A stretch of 64,000 bases of DNA. Origin: Bradyrhizobium sp. AZCC 1721 (lineage in GTDB: Bacteria; Pseudomonadota; Alphaproteobacteria; Rhizobiales; Xanthobacteraceae). The stretch covers positions 4,145,001-4,209,000 of the forward strand of contig NZ_JAZHSB010000001.1 in NCBI RefSeq assembly GCF_036924715.1, given 5' to 3'. A program made the position numbers and the translations under genes. Below, one piece after another: positions 1 to 7,893 of the stretch (the first letter of the stretch is position 1; each line of letters opens with the position of its first letter). Under the pieces are notes generated by a model that did not search any database, was not told the origin of the DNA, and was given only the letters and a program-made list of their open reading frames with translations.

Positions 1-156
1 GCTCACCGGCACCTTGCCGGGGCGGAAGCCATTGAGCTTCACCTTGTCCTTGAGGTCGACCAGCTTGGCATCGGCCTTGGCATCGAGATCCGATGCGGGA
101 ACGCTGACCTTGAACTCGTGTTTCAATCCCTCGGCGAGGGTTTCGGTGACCTGCAT
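1..156 (-). CDS. tig: Trigger factor, N-terminal fragment (cut by window edge)
   Basis: The reading frame starts at the ATG at 156 and runs off the left edge, so only 52 residues are visible. They begin MQVTETLAEGLKHEF and continue through VPASDLDAKADAKLVDLKDK to the motif GFRPGKVP, which is the ribosome-binding signature of trigger factor (GFRxGKxP, contacting ribosomal protein L23). Trigger factor is the ribosome-associated chaperone and prolyl isomerase that receives nascent chains. The visible part belongs to the ribosome-binding domain; the PPIase and C-terminal domains lie outside the window. Identification rests on the signature motif and is secure. Confidence 0.93.
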   Translation of the reverse strand, partial: MQVTETLAEGLKHEFKVSVPASDLDAKADAKLVDLKDKVKLNGFRPGKVPVS

Positions 157-325
157 GGTGTCAATCTTCTTCCGCTTGCGCCGGGCCAAACGGCCGCGGC
201 AGTGTCTAATTTTGTTCGACGCGCAAGCCTTGCAGCCCTGCGCCGGTGGTTCGGCTGACCTTGGCTCCCCAAAGGGGGAGGCAAGCCCTCCAGTATTCGT
301 CATGCAAACGCTTGGATAGAGCGCT

Positions 326-410
326 TGGTGCGGGCGGAGGGACTCGAACCCCCACAACTTTCGTCACTGGAACCTAAATCCAGCGCGTCTACCAGTTCCG
401 CCACGCCCGC
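326..410 (-). tRNA. tRNA-Leu (anticodon UAG)
   Basis: The minus strand folds as an 85-nt class II tRNA: acceptor GCGGGCG pairs with CGCCCGC, the anticodon arm is CTGGA-TTTAGGT-TCCAG giving anticodon UAG, a variable arm follows (TGACGAAAGTTGT region), and the T arm carries GGTTCGAGTCC. The CCA end is encoded. The long variable arm and the anticodon both point to leucine. Confidence 0.96.
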
Positions 411-546
411 GTGAAAAGCATCCATACCGGCCGCGATGCCGCGGGCGGCGCGCTTATAACATGAGCCTACACCTCCGCAGCAAAAAAATGGCCCTTTTTG
501 ACAGCCCCGGGGCAAGGCGTCACAGCTAGGACAGGCACATCAGAAA

Positions 547-1875
547 ATGGTCCACATCGGTCCGATGGCAAGCCCCAAATCGACGCTAGATCGACGCAAG
601 CTGCTGGCCGGGCTGGGCGCCGCCGCCCTCGCTCCGATATGGCCGGTTTCCGGCGCAGCCCAGGGACGTCCCCCGCTGACGTTACAGGCCACGCCGGAGA
701 CTCTCGCACTCCGGCCGGGCGGTACGGCCGCGCCGGTCTGGTCGCTGCAAGGACCCGACCTCACCTTCAAGCGCGGCGAGACGGCCGAGATCGCCTTTGC
801 CAATGAGCTGCCGGTGCCGGTCGTCCTCAACTGGCGGGGTATGGACGGCGTTCCGGTTCACGCCCCCCTCACGGCGCGCGCAGCCCTCGCAAGCGGTGGC
901 AAGGCCACCTTGCAGCTTCCCCTGCGCCACGCCGGGACCTTCCTCTGTGACTCCGGGCTGCTTGGCGATCGACAGGCACAACCAGCGCGGGCACGGCCGT
1001 TGATCGTTCGCGAAACCGAGCCGGTCGCCGTCGACCGCGACGAGGTGCTCCTGATCGAGGACTGGCAGGCAAGGCCCGATGGAACAGCGATCGCGCCGGG
1101 AATCGATCCGAAGGACACTGCACGCCTCCATACGATTAACGGCCGGACTTCGCTCGAACTCTCAGGTCGGACCAACGAACGGATCAGGCTCCGCATCATC
1201 AGCGGCTGCCAACGCTCTGTTATGGCTATCAAACTGGAAGGGCTCGAGGTCCGGGTCATGGCCATCGACAGCCAGCCCTCGGAGCCGTTTCCGGCCCGCA
1301 ATGGCGCGCTGGTACTGGCGCCCGGCGGGCGGGTCGACGCCTTCATCGATTTGACTGCTTCGGCAGGCACGACCCATGCGATCCTGCTGCATGATGGCAA
1401 GGAAGCCCGCCCGATCGGCAAGCTTGTCGTCTCCGGCGAACCGCCGGTCCGCGCGGCCCCGCTGCCACCCGCCCCGCCGCTGCCCTCCAACGGCCTGCCC
1501 GAGCGGCTCGACCTCAAGGGGGCGATCCGGATCGATGTCGGGCTGGGCGAACCTTCCGGCGACTGGATGACGCCAGCCGATTTTGCCGTGAGTGCCCCGC
1601 CCGCCTTTCGCGCCAGGAAAGGCCGCACCGTGGTGCTGGCGCTCACCAACCGCGCCGCAGTCGCCACCGTTTTCCACCTCCACGGCCATCACTTCCGCCT
1701 GCTGGACCGGCTCGACGATGGCTGGAAGCCGTTCTGGCTGGATACGCTGGCGATCGATCCCGGCCAGACCCAACGCATCGCCTTTGCCGCCGAACATGCC
1801 GGCCGCTGGCTGATCGAATCCGTCGCGACCGACTGGGCGGCACCGCGGCTGGTGCGATGGTACGCAGTCGAATGA
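547..1875 (+). CDS. Multicopper oxidase-fold protein, Tat-exported, copper sites degenerate
   Basis: 442 residues. A twin-arginine type leader (DRRKLLAGLGAAALAP) precedes three cupredoxin-like domains. In the third domain HLHGHHF (H377, H379, with H381/H382) matches the HxHGHxF copper motif of multicopper oxidases. The other copper motifs are eroded: the first-domain HWHG equivalent reads NWRGMDG, the HSH region reads CDSGLLG, and the final HCHxxxH is replaced by AEHAGRWLIES. This resembles the copper-poor branch of the family (for example FtsP/SufI), so oxidase activity is doubtful. The start at 547 is preceded by AGGACAGG; an in-frame ATG at 565 is an alternative. The next gene begins 10 bp downstream, suggesting co-transcription. 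Confidence 0.8.
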   Translation: MVHIGPMASPKSTLDRRKLLAGLGAAALAPIWPVSGAAQGRPPLTLQATPETLALRPGGTAAPVWSLQGPDLTFKRGETAEIAFANELPVPVVLNWRGMDGVPVHAPLTARAALASGGKATLQLPLRHAGTFLCDSGLLGDRQAQPARARPLIVRETEPVAVDRDEVLLIEDWQARPDGTAIAPGIDPKDTARLHTINGRTSLELSGRTNERIRLRIISGCQRSVMAIKLEGLEVRVMAIDSQPSEPFPARNGALVLAPGGRVDAFIDLTASAGTTHAILLHDGKEARPIGKLVVSGEPPVRAAPLPPAPPLPSNGLPERLDLKGAIRIDVGLGEPSGDWMTPADFAVSAPPAFRARKGRTVVLALTNRAAVATVFHLHGHHFRLLDRLDDGWKPFWLDTLAIDPGQTQRIAFAAEHAGRWLIESVATDWAAPRLVRWYAVE

Positions 1876-1885
1876 GGAGCAAGCC

Positions 1886-2971
1886 ATGAGTAAACCAGTT
1901 CCCGCTATCCGCAACGTCAAGGCGCGAGCGCTCGTCGTGCCGCTCGCGCGCCCCGTGAAGAACGCCTTTGGCGTGATCGATGTGGGCCCGCTGGTCCTGA
2001 TCGACGTCGAGACCGATCGAGGCGTTACCGGCCACTCCTACATTTTTGCCTACAGCAAGCTGACTCTGAAGCCACTGGTGCACCTGACTGAGGAGATCGG
2101 GCGCGAACTCACCGGCAGACCAGTTGCGCCCTACGATCTGATGGCGGCGATGGACGCAAAATTCCGCCTGCTCGGCTGGCAGGGCCTCGTCGGCATGGCG
2201 GTATCCGGCCTCGACATGGCCTACTGGGACGCACTCGGCCAGTTGGCCAATAAGCCGGTGGTTGAACTGCTCGGCGGTTCGCCAAAACCGATCCGGGCCT
2301 ATGACAGCTATGGCGTGGTCGATCCGGTGGCGGACGAAAGAGCGCTGCGCCGCTCGCTCGAACAGGGATTTCGCGGCATCAAGATCAAGGGCGGCGACGG
2401 CGATGCCGCCAATGACGAGCGCGTCGTCAAGGGCGTGCGCGCCCTCATCGGCCCTGACATCTCGTTGATGATCGACTTCAACCAGTCGCTCGATCCCGCG
2501 GAAGCCGCGCGCCGTATCGCTCGCCTCGCGCCCTACGATCTGCACTGGATCGAAGAACCCGTGCCGCAGGAAAACCTCTCGGGACACGCAAAAGTGCGCG
2601 AGACTTCGGCCACGCCAATTCAGGCCGGCGAGAACTGGTGGTTCCCGCGCGGCTTTGCGGAAGCGATCGCGCTCGGTGCCAGCGATTTCATCATGCCTGA
2701 TCTGATGAAGTGCGGCGGCGTCACCGGCTGGCTGCAGGTCGCCGCCCAGGCGCACGCCGCCAACATCCCGATGTCGAGCCATCTCTTCGCCGAAGCCAGC
2801 GCCCACATGCTGGCGGTGACGCCAACCGCGCACTGGCTCGAATTTTTGGATTTCGCCAGCGTCATCCTCGCCCATCCCGCCGAGATCGTCGATGGCACGG
2901 TCACCGCGCGTGGACCGGGGCTGGGGCTGGAGTGGAATGAGACGGCGGTGGCGAAGTATCTGACCGCGTAG
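1886..2971 (+). CDS. Enolase-superfamily enzyme, mandelate racemase type
   Basis: 361 residues with the full catalytic set of the mandelate racemase subgroup. The KxK motif is at K166 and K168 (GIKIKGG), the three metal ligands are at D197 (MIDFNQ), E223 (WIEEP) and E249 (AGENWW), and a candidate base/acid histidine is H299 in SSHLFAE. The N-terminal capping domain covers about residues 1-130 and the TIM barrel the rest. Such enzymes abstract the alpha proton of a carboxylate using Mg2+. The substrate cannot be read from sequence; mandelate racemase itself, sugar-acid dehydratases and related racemases all fit. It follows the cupredoxin gene by 10 bp and ends in a palindromic repeat. Confidence 0.85.
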   Translation: MSKPVPAIRNVKARALVVPLARPVKNAFGVIDVGPLVLIDVETDRGVTGHSYIFAYSKLTLKPLVHLTEEIGRELTGRPVAPYDLMAAMDAKFRLLGWQGLVGMAVSGLDMAYWDALGQLANKPVVELLGGSPKPIRAYDSYGVVDPVADERALRRSLEQGFRGIKIKGGDGDAANDERVVKGVRALIGPDISLMIDFNQSLDPAEAARRIARLAPYDLHWIEEPVPQENLSGHAKVRETSATPIQAGENWWFPRGFAEAIALGASDFIMPDLMKCGGVTGWLQVAAQAHAANIPMSSHLFAEASAHMLAVTPTAHWLEFLDFASVILAHPAEIVDGTVTARGPGLGLEWNETAVAKYLTA

Positions 2972-3052
2972 GATGGGTAGAGCGATGCGAAACCCATCAT
3001 CTAACCAAGCCGCGGGAATTGATGGGTATCGCTTTGCTCCACCCATCCTACG
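2967..3052. repeat. Long palindromic intergenic repeat (GTAGGATGGGT family)
   Basis: The arms CGTAGGATGGGTAGAGCGA and the complementary TCGCTTTGCTCCACCCATCC bracket a roughly 20-nt loop, giving a strong imperfect hairpin of about 33 bp between two convergent genes. This motif is familiar as a dispersed intergenic repeat in Bradyrhizobium-type genomes and could act as a bidirectional terminator. A related, more diverged element occurs at 8687-8759. Confidence 0.85.
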
Positions 3053-3055
3053 CAA

Positions 3056-4555
3056 CTAATACTCAATGCCGAACTCGTCATAGAGCCGGCGGAATACTGC
3101 CGGCAGCACCTCCGGCAAATCCTCTGCAATAAGTCCCGGCCCTGCCTCGCCCGCGGCTTCGCCGTGCATCCAGACGCCGATGCAGGCAGCTTCATAGGCC
3201 GCCACGCCTTGCGCCAGCAGCCCCGCGATCATGCCGGCCAACACATCGCCGGCTCCCGCCGTCGCGAGCCAGGGCGGCGCGTTGGAGGCGATGCTGGCGC
3301 GCCCGTCGGGCGAAGCCACCACCGTGTCCGGTCCCTTCAGCAGCACCACCGCTCTGGAGCGCTGGGCGGCGTCGCGCACCCGCTCCAGCTTCGAACGGCC
3401 GGGGTGCTTGTTGCTGATATCGCTGAACAGGCGCGGAAACTCGCCCTCATGCGGGGTCAGCACGACCTGCGGATCCTCGCTCGCCCTGATCTGTTCAAAC
3501 AGTCGCTCCGGCGCTTCGGCAAAACTCGTCAGCGCATCGGCGTCGAGCACGAGGCCGCGCTTGGTCGACAATGCGGTGTGCACGAGATCGCGCGTGCGTT
3601 CACTGATGCCGGCGCCCGGCCCGATCACGATGGAATTGAGCCGTCTGTCGCCCACAAGGTCGGCGAATTCGACGGCAGTATCGACCGGACGCACCATGAC
3701 TGCCGTCAGAGCCGCGGCATTCACGGCGAGCGCATCGCGCGGCGAGGCCACCGTGACGAGGCCAGCCCCTGCCCGCAGCGCACCACGGGCCGCCAGCCGT
3801 GCCGCTCCTGTCGACGCCAGCTCCCCCGACAGCACGACGGCGTGGCCGCGGGCATATTTGTGGCCGTCGATAGAGGGCACCGGAAACGACTTTCGCCAGC
3901 TCTGCGGAACGTTCTCGAACGTCTGCGGCCGGATCTCCTCAAGCACATGCGCATCGATGCCGATCTCGGCGACGCGGACGCGGCCGCAATGCTTGCGCCC
4001 GGGCATCAACAGATGCGCCGGCTTGCGGCGGAAGAAGGTCACGGTTTCGGCGGCGTTGATTGCTGCACCCATCACCGCGCCCGTGGTGCCATTGATGCCG
4101 CTCGGCAGGTCGACGGCCAGCACCGGCGCACCGTTGGCGTTGATCGCCTCGATCATCTCGAGCGGATCGCCCTTGACCGGACGGTTGAGACCTGCGCCGA
4201 GCAGCGCGTCGATGATCAAGGCTGGCTTGCCGATCGCCTGTGGGTTGAACGGCAGCACCGGATATTTCCAGCCGCGCGCGGCGAGCGCGGCATCCCCCTG
4301 CAGGCTGTCGCGCTCGCACAACAGGATGACGGAAACCTCGCGCCCGCGTGCGGCGAGTTCGGCGGCCGCCACAAAGCCGTCGCCGCCATTGTTGCCGCGG
4401 CCGGCGACCACGACGATCGGCCCCTCCTCGACGAGATCCATCGCGACCTCCGCCACGGCCTGGCCGGCGCTCATCATCAACGCGAAGCCGGGCGTTCCGC
4501 CGGTGATCGTCAGCCGGTCGGCCCGCTCCATCTCGGTCGTGGTCAAGACTTCCAT
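3056..4555 (-). CDS. nnr: Bifunctional NAD(P)H-hydrate epimerase / ADP-dependent NAD(P)H-hydrate dehydratase
   Basis: 499 residues from the ATG at 4555 (an upstream in-frame ATG at 4573 is possible). The N-terminal half is a YjeF_N epimerase domain with AGRGNNGGDGFVAA near residue 60, followed by the aldehyde-binding DLPSGINGTTG. The C-terminal half is the carbohydrate-kinase-like dehydratase domain with GHKYARGHAVVLSG, GPGAG, LTPHEGEFPRLF and the catalytic GAGDVLAGMIAGLLAQG. The two activities repair damaged hydrated NADH and NADPH in the cytosol. Length and domain order are normal for the fused bacterial enzyme. It is convergent with the enolase-family gene across a palindromic repeat. Confidence 0.94.
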   Translation of the reverse strand: MEVLTTTEMERADRLTITGGTPGFALMMSAGQAVAEVAMDLVEEGPIVVVAGRGNNGGDGFVAAAELAARGREVSVILLCERDSLQGDAALAARGWKYPVLPFNPQAIGKPALIIDALLGAGLNRPVKGDPLEMIEAINANGAPVLAVDLPSGINGTTGAVMGAAINAAETVTFFRRKPAHLLMPGRKHCGRVRVAEIGIDAHVLEEIRPQTFENVPQSWRKSFPVPSIDGHKYARGHAVVLSGELASTGAARLAARGALRAGAGLVTVASPRDALAVNAAALTAVMVRPVDTAVEFADLVGDRRLNSIVIGPGAGISERTRDLVHTALSTKRGLVLDADALTSFAEAPERLFEQIRASEDPQVVLTPHEGEFPRLFSDISNKHPGRSKLERVRDAAQRSRAVVLLKGPDTVVASPDGRASIASNAPPWLATAGAGDVLAGMIAGLLAQGVAAYEAACIGVWMHGEAAGEAGPGLIAEDLPEVLPAVFRRLYDEFGIEY

Positions 4556-4750
4556 GCCGAATCCTCGATCCATCCGCCTTTTCTGAAGGCATATCCCCGT
4601 CGCGCCCGTGGCCCGCCTCGCCCCGCCTGCACACGAAATGATCGATTTGCCTATTTTGTAAGCTTCGCTATCATGCGAGCCGCCGGCGGACCTCTCTCAC
4701 TTGCCTGTTAAAAGTCTGATAACGTTCCGAAATCAGCCGCATTAACAACT

Positions 4751-4766
4751 TGGCATAGACCCTGCT
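4751..4766 (+). promoter_or_regulatory. Sigma-54 (RpoN) type -24/-12 promoter for glnB-glnA
   Basis: TGGCATAGACCCTGCT aligns with the consensus TGGCAC-N5-TTGCW: the essential GG and GC pairs are present and their spacing is exact. It lies about 200 bp before the glnB start. NtrC/RpoN control of glnB-glnA is established in rhizobia and relatives, which supports the call. I could not identify clear NtrC binding sites upstream. Confidence 0.75.
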
Positions 4767-4815
4767 TTTGAGGAAGCCTGTTGGAAAGCCGAGCTCAGGA
4801 TCGTCGCAGTCAGCG

Positions 4816-4863
4816 GCAATTATGAGCAGCTCCGGCTTTGCAATCATGAGCAGTTCCGGCTTT
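4816..4863. repeat. Tandem 24-bp direct duplication in glnB leader
   Basis: Two adjacent 24-bp units starting GCAAT(T/C)ATGAGCAG(C/T) and ending TCCGGCTTT differ at only two positions. They lie between the sigma-54 promoter and the glnB start, so they would be in the transcribed leader. No function is assigned. Confidence 0.8.
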
Positions 4864-4966
4864 GCCGGATGCAAGGATCAAACCAGACGGCGCCAGGTAA
4901 GTTCACCAGGCTGCGACATCGAAACTATCTGCACGCTGCAATTTGGAAATGCCCGGGAGGCGCTCA

Positions 4967-5305
4967 GTGAAGAAGATTGAAGCCATCATCAAGCCATTCA
5001 AGCTCGACGAGGTGAAAGAGGCGCTTCAGGAAGTCGGACTGCAGGGTATCACCGTTACCGAGGCCAAGGGGTTCGGCCGGCAGAAGGGGCACGCCGAGCT
5101 CTATCGCGGTGCGGAATACATCGTGGATTTCCTGCCCAAGGTGAAAATCGAGATCGTGATTTCGGACGAGCTGGTCGAGAAGGCGATCGACGCGATCCGC
5201 CGCGCCGCCCAGACCGGGCGCATCGGCGACGGCAAGATCTTCGTCTCCAATATCGAGGAAGCGATCCGGATCAGAACCGGAGAATCCGGGCTGGACGCTA
5301 TCTGA
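4967..5305 (+). CDS. glnB: Nitrogen regulatory protein PII
   Basis: 112 residues from a GTG start, chosen because GGGAGG sits 6 nt upstream and because it gives the canonical N-terminus MKKIEAIIKPFK; an in-frame ATG 24 bp earlier would add residues unknown in the family. The T-loop carries the uridylylation tyrosine Y51 in GAEYIVDF, and the C-terminal signature GDGKIFVSNIEEAIRIRTGE is intact. PII is a trimeric sensor of ATP, 2-oxoglutarate and glutamine status that controls NtrB, glutamine synthetase adenylylation and ammonium transport. It is followed by glnA after 134 bp, the normal alphaproteobacterial order, behind a sigma-54 promoter. Confidence 0.97.
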   Translation: MKKIEAIIKPFKLDEVKEALQEVGLQGITVTEAKGFGRQKGHAELYRGAEYIVDFLPKVKIEIVISDELVEKAIDAIRRAAQTGRIGDGKIFVSNIEEAIRIRTGESGLDAI

Positions 5306-5439
5306 GCCGGGTGCTATCCGAAAACTTGCGACTGAAAAACAAGAAAAGGGCTGCTTCCGCGGCCTGATTTCGTTCGCGATGCCTCGATCGTCTGCGAATG
5401 TCGCGTTCTGGAAACCGTCCGTAGCCAAAAGGGGTATTC

Positions 5440-6849
5440 ATGAAGACCGCTAAAGACGTCCTGAAGTCGATCAAGGACAACGACGTAAAATACGTCGATC
5501 TGCGCTTCACCGATCCGCGCGGCAAGTGGCAGCACGTGACCTTCGACGTCAGCATGATCGAAGAGGACACCTTTGCCGAAGGCCAGATGTTCGACGGCTC
5601 CTCGATCGCCGGCTGGAAGGCGATCAATGAATCCGACATGTGCCTGATGCCCGACCCGGTCACCGCGACGATCGACCCGTTCTTCGCCGAGACCACCATG
5701 GTCATCGTCTGCGACGTGCTCGAGCCGACCACCGGCGAGCCTTACAACCGCGATCCCCGCGGCATCGCCAAGAAGGCCGAGGCGATGGTGAAATCGTCTG
5801 GTGTCGGCGACACCGTGTTCTTCGGCCCCGAGGCCGAGTTCTTCGTGTTCGACGACGTGCGCTACCAGACCACCCCCTACAACACCGGCTTCAAGCTCGA
5901 TTCCTCGGAACTGCCGATCAATTCGGACACCGAGTATGAGGGCGGCAATCTCGGCCACCGCATCCGCACCAAGGCCGGCTACTTCCCGGTCCCGCCGCAG
6001 GATTCGGTGCAGGACATGCGCTCGGAAATGCTCGGCGCGATGGCCAAGATGGGCGTCAAGGTCGAGAAGCATCACCACGAAGTCGCTTCCGCCCAGCACG
6101 AGCTCGGCATGAAGTTCGACACCATGACGCTGATGGCCGACCAGATGCAGATCTACAAATACTGCATCCACCAGGTCGCGCACATCTACGGCAAGACCGC
6201 CACCTTCATGCCGAAGCCGGTCTACGGCGACAACGGTTCGGGCATGCACTGCCACCAGTCGATCTGGAAGGACGGCAAGCCGGTGTTCGCCGGCAACAAA
6301 TACGCCGACCTCTCGGAGACCTGCCTCCACTATATCGGCGGCATCATCAAGCATGCCAAGGCGATCAACGCCTTCACCAACCCGTCGACCAACTCCTACA
6401 AGCGCCTGGTCCCGGGCTATGAAGCCCCCGTGCTGCTCGCCTACTCCGCGCGCAACCGCTCGGCCTCCTGCCGCATCCCGTATACGGCAAACCCGAAGGC
6501 CAAGCGCGTCGAAGTCCGCTTCCCCGACCCGATGGCCAACCCCTATCTCGGCTTCGCCGCGATGCTGATGGCCGGCCTCGACGGCATCAAGAACAAGATC
6601 GATCCGGGTCCGGCGATGGACAAGGACCTCTACGATCTGCCGAAGGAAGAGCTGAAGCAGATCCCGACCGTGTGCGGCTCCTTGCGGGAGGCGCTGGAAA
6701 ACCTCGACAAGGACCGCGCCTTCCTCAAGAACGGCGGCGTGTTCGACGATGACTTCATCGACAGCTTCATCGAGCTGAAGATGACCGAAGTCGAGCGCTT
6801 CGAGATGACCCCGCACCCGGTCGAGTTCGAGATGTATTATTCGCAGTGA
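5440..6849 (+). CDS. glnA: Type I glutamine synthetase
   Basis: 469 residues, the usual length for bacterial GSI. It has the beta-grasp N-terminus, MFDGSSIAGW, the metal and ATP site FFGPEAEFFVFDDV, the NGSGMHCHQSIWKDG motif, NRSASCRIPYT, and the adenylylation tyrosine Y398 in KDLYDLPKEE. The dodecameric enzyme makes glutamine from glutamate, ammonia and ATP. AGGGG precedes the ATG. Presence of the conserved tyrosine implies regulation by GlnE, and position after glnB implies nitrogen control. A strong terminator follows. Confidence 0.98.
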   Translation: MKTAKDVLKSIKDNDVKYVDLRFTDPRGKWQHVTFDVSMIEEDTFAEGQMFDGSSIAGWKAINESDMCLMPDPVTATIDPFFAETTMVIVCDVLEPTTGEPYNRDPRGIAKKAEAMVKSSGVGDTVFFGPEAEFFVFDDVRYQTTPYNTGFKLDSSELPINSDTEYEGGNLGHRIRTKAGYFPVPPQDSVQDMRSEMLGAMAKMGVKVEKHHHEVASAQHELGMKFDTMTLMADQMQIYKYCIHQVAHIYGKTATFMPKPVYGDNGSGMHCHQSIWKDGKPVFAGNKYADLSETCLHYIGGIIKHAKAINAFTNPSTNSYKRLVPGYEAPVLLAYSARNRSASCRIPYTANPKAKRVEVRFPDPMANPYLGFAAMLMAGLDGIKNKIDPGPAMDKDLYDLPKEELKQIPTVCGSLREALENLDKDRAFLKNGGVFDDDFIDSFIELKMTEVERFEMTPHPVEFEMYYSQ

Positions 6850-6896
6850 TGACGCGCGGCGCTCGCGCCGCCAGTATCACCGTCCGACAATGCAGA

Positions 6897-6926
6897 GGGC
6901 GCTCCCGAGGGGCGCCTTTTGTTTTT
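6897..6926 (+). terminator. Rho-independent terminator after glnA
   Basis: A GC-rich stem (GGCGCTCC pairing with GGGGCGCC through one G-T pair, loop CGA) is followed directly by TTTTGTTTTT. It sits about 50 bp after the glnA stop. Confidence 0.85.
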
Positions 6927-7103
6927 GCGAAGGAAAATCAGGCGCTTCGGCCGCCTCGTTCGTGTACTCATGCCGCCAACTGCTGCCGCGAATTCCGCTC
7001 ATATGGCCGCAAGCGCTCTAAGGCCGCTATGGGGGCAGGAACCTCGCAATGTCGCCGCGCGTTGAGGGGGTCCATCAGAATGCGTCGAAGGAGGACGCGG
7101 CCC

Positions 7104-7637
7104 ATGAACAAAGCAACCCTGAATAGAACAGCCTTGAATAGTCTCGCAACCACATGCGTCGCTCTGGCGCTCGCCCTTGCCATGGCTCCGCCGGCCACGG
7201 CTCAGGACACCGGGCGGACGAGGGTCGGCACGCTCACCTGTAACATAGCGCCCGGTGTCGGCCTCGTTGTCGGGGGGCAACGGCAACTGAGCTGTGTCTA
7301 TGCGTCATCGAGAGGCAGGGGCCGCGAGGCTTATGAGGGCACCGTCAGCACGCTTGGCCTCGACATCGGCGCCACGACCGGCGGTCAGTTGGCCTGGGCG
7401 ATTTTTGCACCGACCACGCTGCGCCGCGCGGCATTGGCGGGAACCTATACGGGTGCGACCGCCGGCGGCACGGTCGGTGCCGGAGCGAGCGCCAACGTCC
7501 TGGTTGGAGGCTCGGACCGCACGGTAATGATGCAGCCGCTATCGGTGCAGGGGCAGACAGGCGTGAATATTGCGGCAGGCGTATCCACAATGGAGCTGCG
7601 GCCGGCCGCTGCGCCCGCGCGCCGCGCGCCCCAGTGA
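7104..7637 (+). CDS. DUF992 family exported protein
   Basis: 177 residues from the ATG at 7104, which has AAGGAGG upstream (7088-7094); longer readings of the frame have no RBS. A signal peptide (ALALALAMAPPATAQD) is followed by the DUF992 pattern RVGTLTCNIAPGVGLVVGGQRQLSCVY and GGQLAWAIFAPT. Members are periplasmic proteins of unknown role common in Rhizobiales. A short Pro/Ala/Arg tail ends the protein. The gene is followed by the first copy of the duplicated 74-bp terminator segment. Confidence 0.85.
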   Translation: MNKATLNRTALNSLATTCVALALALAMAPPATAQDTGRTRVGTLTCNIAPGVGLVVGGQRQLSCVYASSRGRGREAYEGTVSTLGLDIGATTGGQLAWAIFAPTTLRRAALAGTYTGATAGGTVGAGASANVLVGGSDRTVMMQPLSVQGQTGVNIAAGVSTMELRPAAAPARRAPQ

Positions 7638-7656
7638 CGACATCGTCGCTGGTGAA

Positions 7657-7730
7657 CTAGTCGGCGGCTTGCCGCCGGGATCATTGTTGCAAGATGCGAA
7701 AGGCGCCTGCATTCGGGCGCCTTTTGTTTT
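7657..7730 (+). repeat. 74-bp duplicated segment with terminator hairpin, copy 1
   Basis: This segment is repeated at 8763-8836 with a single difference (position 7695 versus 8801). It contains a small hairpin GGCGGCTTGCCGCC and then a terminator-like stem GGCGCC-TGCATTC... with GGGCGCC followed by TTTTGTTTT. It lies 20 bp after the DUF992 stop. Confidence 0.9.
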
Positions 7731-7893
7731 CATTTCCGGTCTTGCTCAACGCTAACCGGGCTTCCGCGTGATCTTGCGGTTCCCAAATCCCATTGAAATC
7801 AAGACTTCTCCCAAATCGTGGCGGTGATTGTCGCTTTTAGACCTCTCTGGCAGCGTACTGGTGGACAAGAATAACAAGAGGCGACATCAGCCA

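Larger units (their letters stand above)
4556..4966. other. Intergenic region upstream of glnB (control region, no gene)
   Basis: About 410 bp lie between the divergent nnr and glnB genes. I see no credible gene; short frames here have no family resemblance. It holds a sigma-54 type promoter at 4751-4766, a tandem 24-bp duplication at 4816-4863 and the glnB ribosome-binding site GGGAGG at 4955-4960. Confidence 0.7.

Noticed and set aside
326..410. tRNA-Leu as a genomic island attachment site
   Set aside because: Both flanks hold ordinary chromosomal genes, no integrase, and no repeat of the tRNA 3' end was seen.
3164..4711. A 515-codon plus-strand frame antisense to nnr
   Set aside because: nnr has full domain motifs on the other strand; this frame has no family resemblance and is composition-driven.
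4768..4980. A 70-codon frame overlapping the glnB start, seemingly a leader peptide
   Set aside because: Its ATG would lie before or at the predicted sigma-54 start site, it has no RBS, and its coding appearance comes from the tandem 24-bp duplication.
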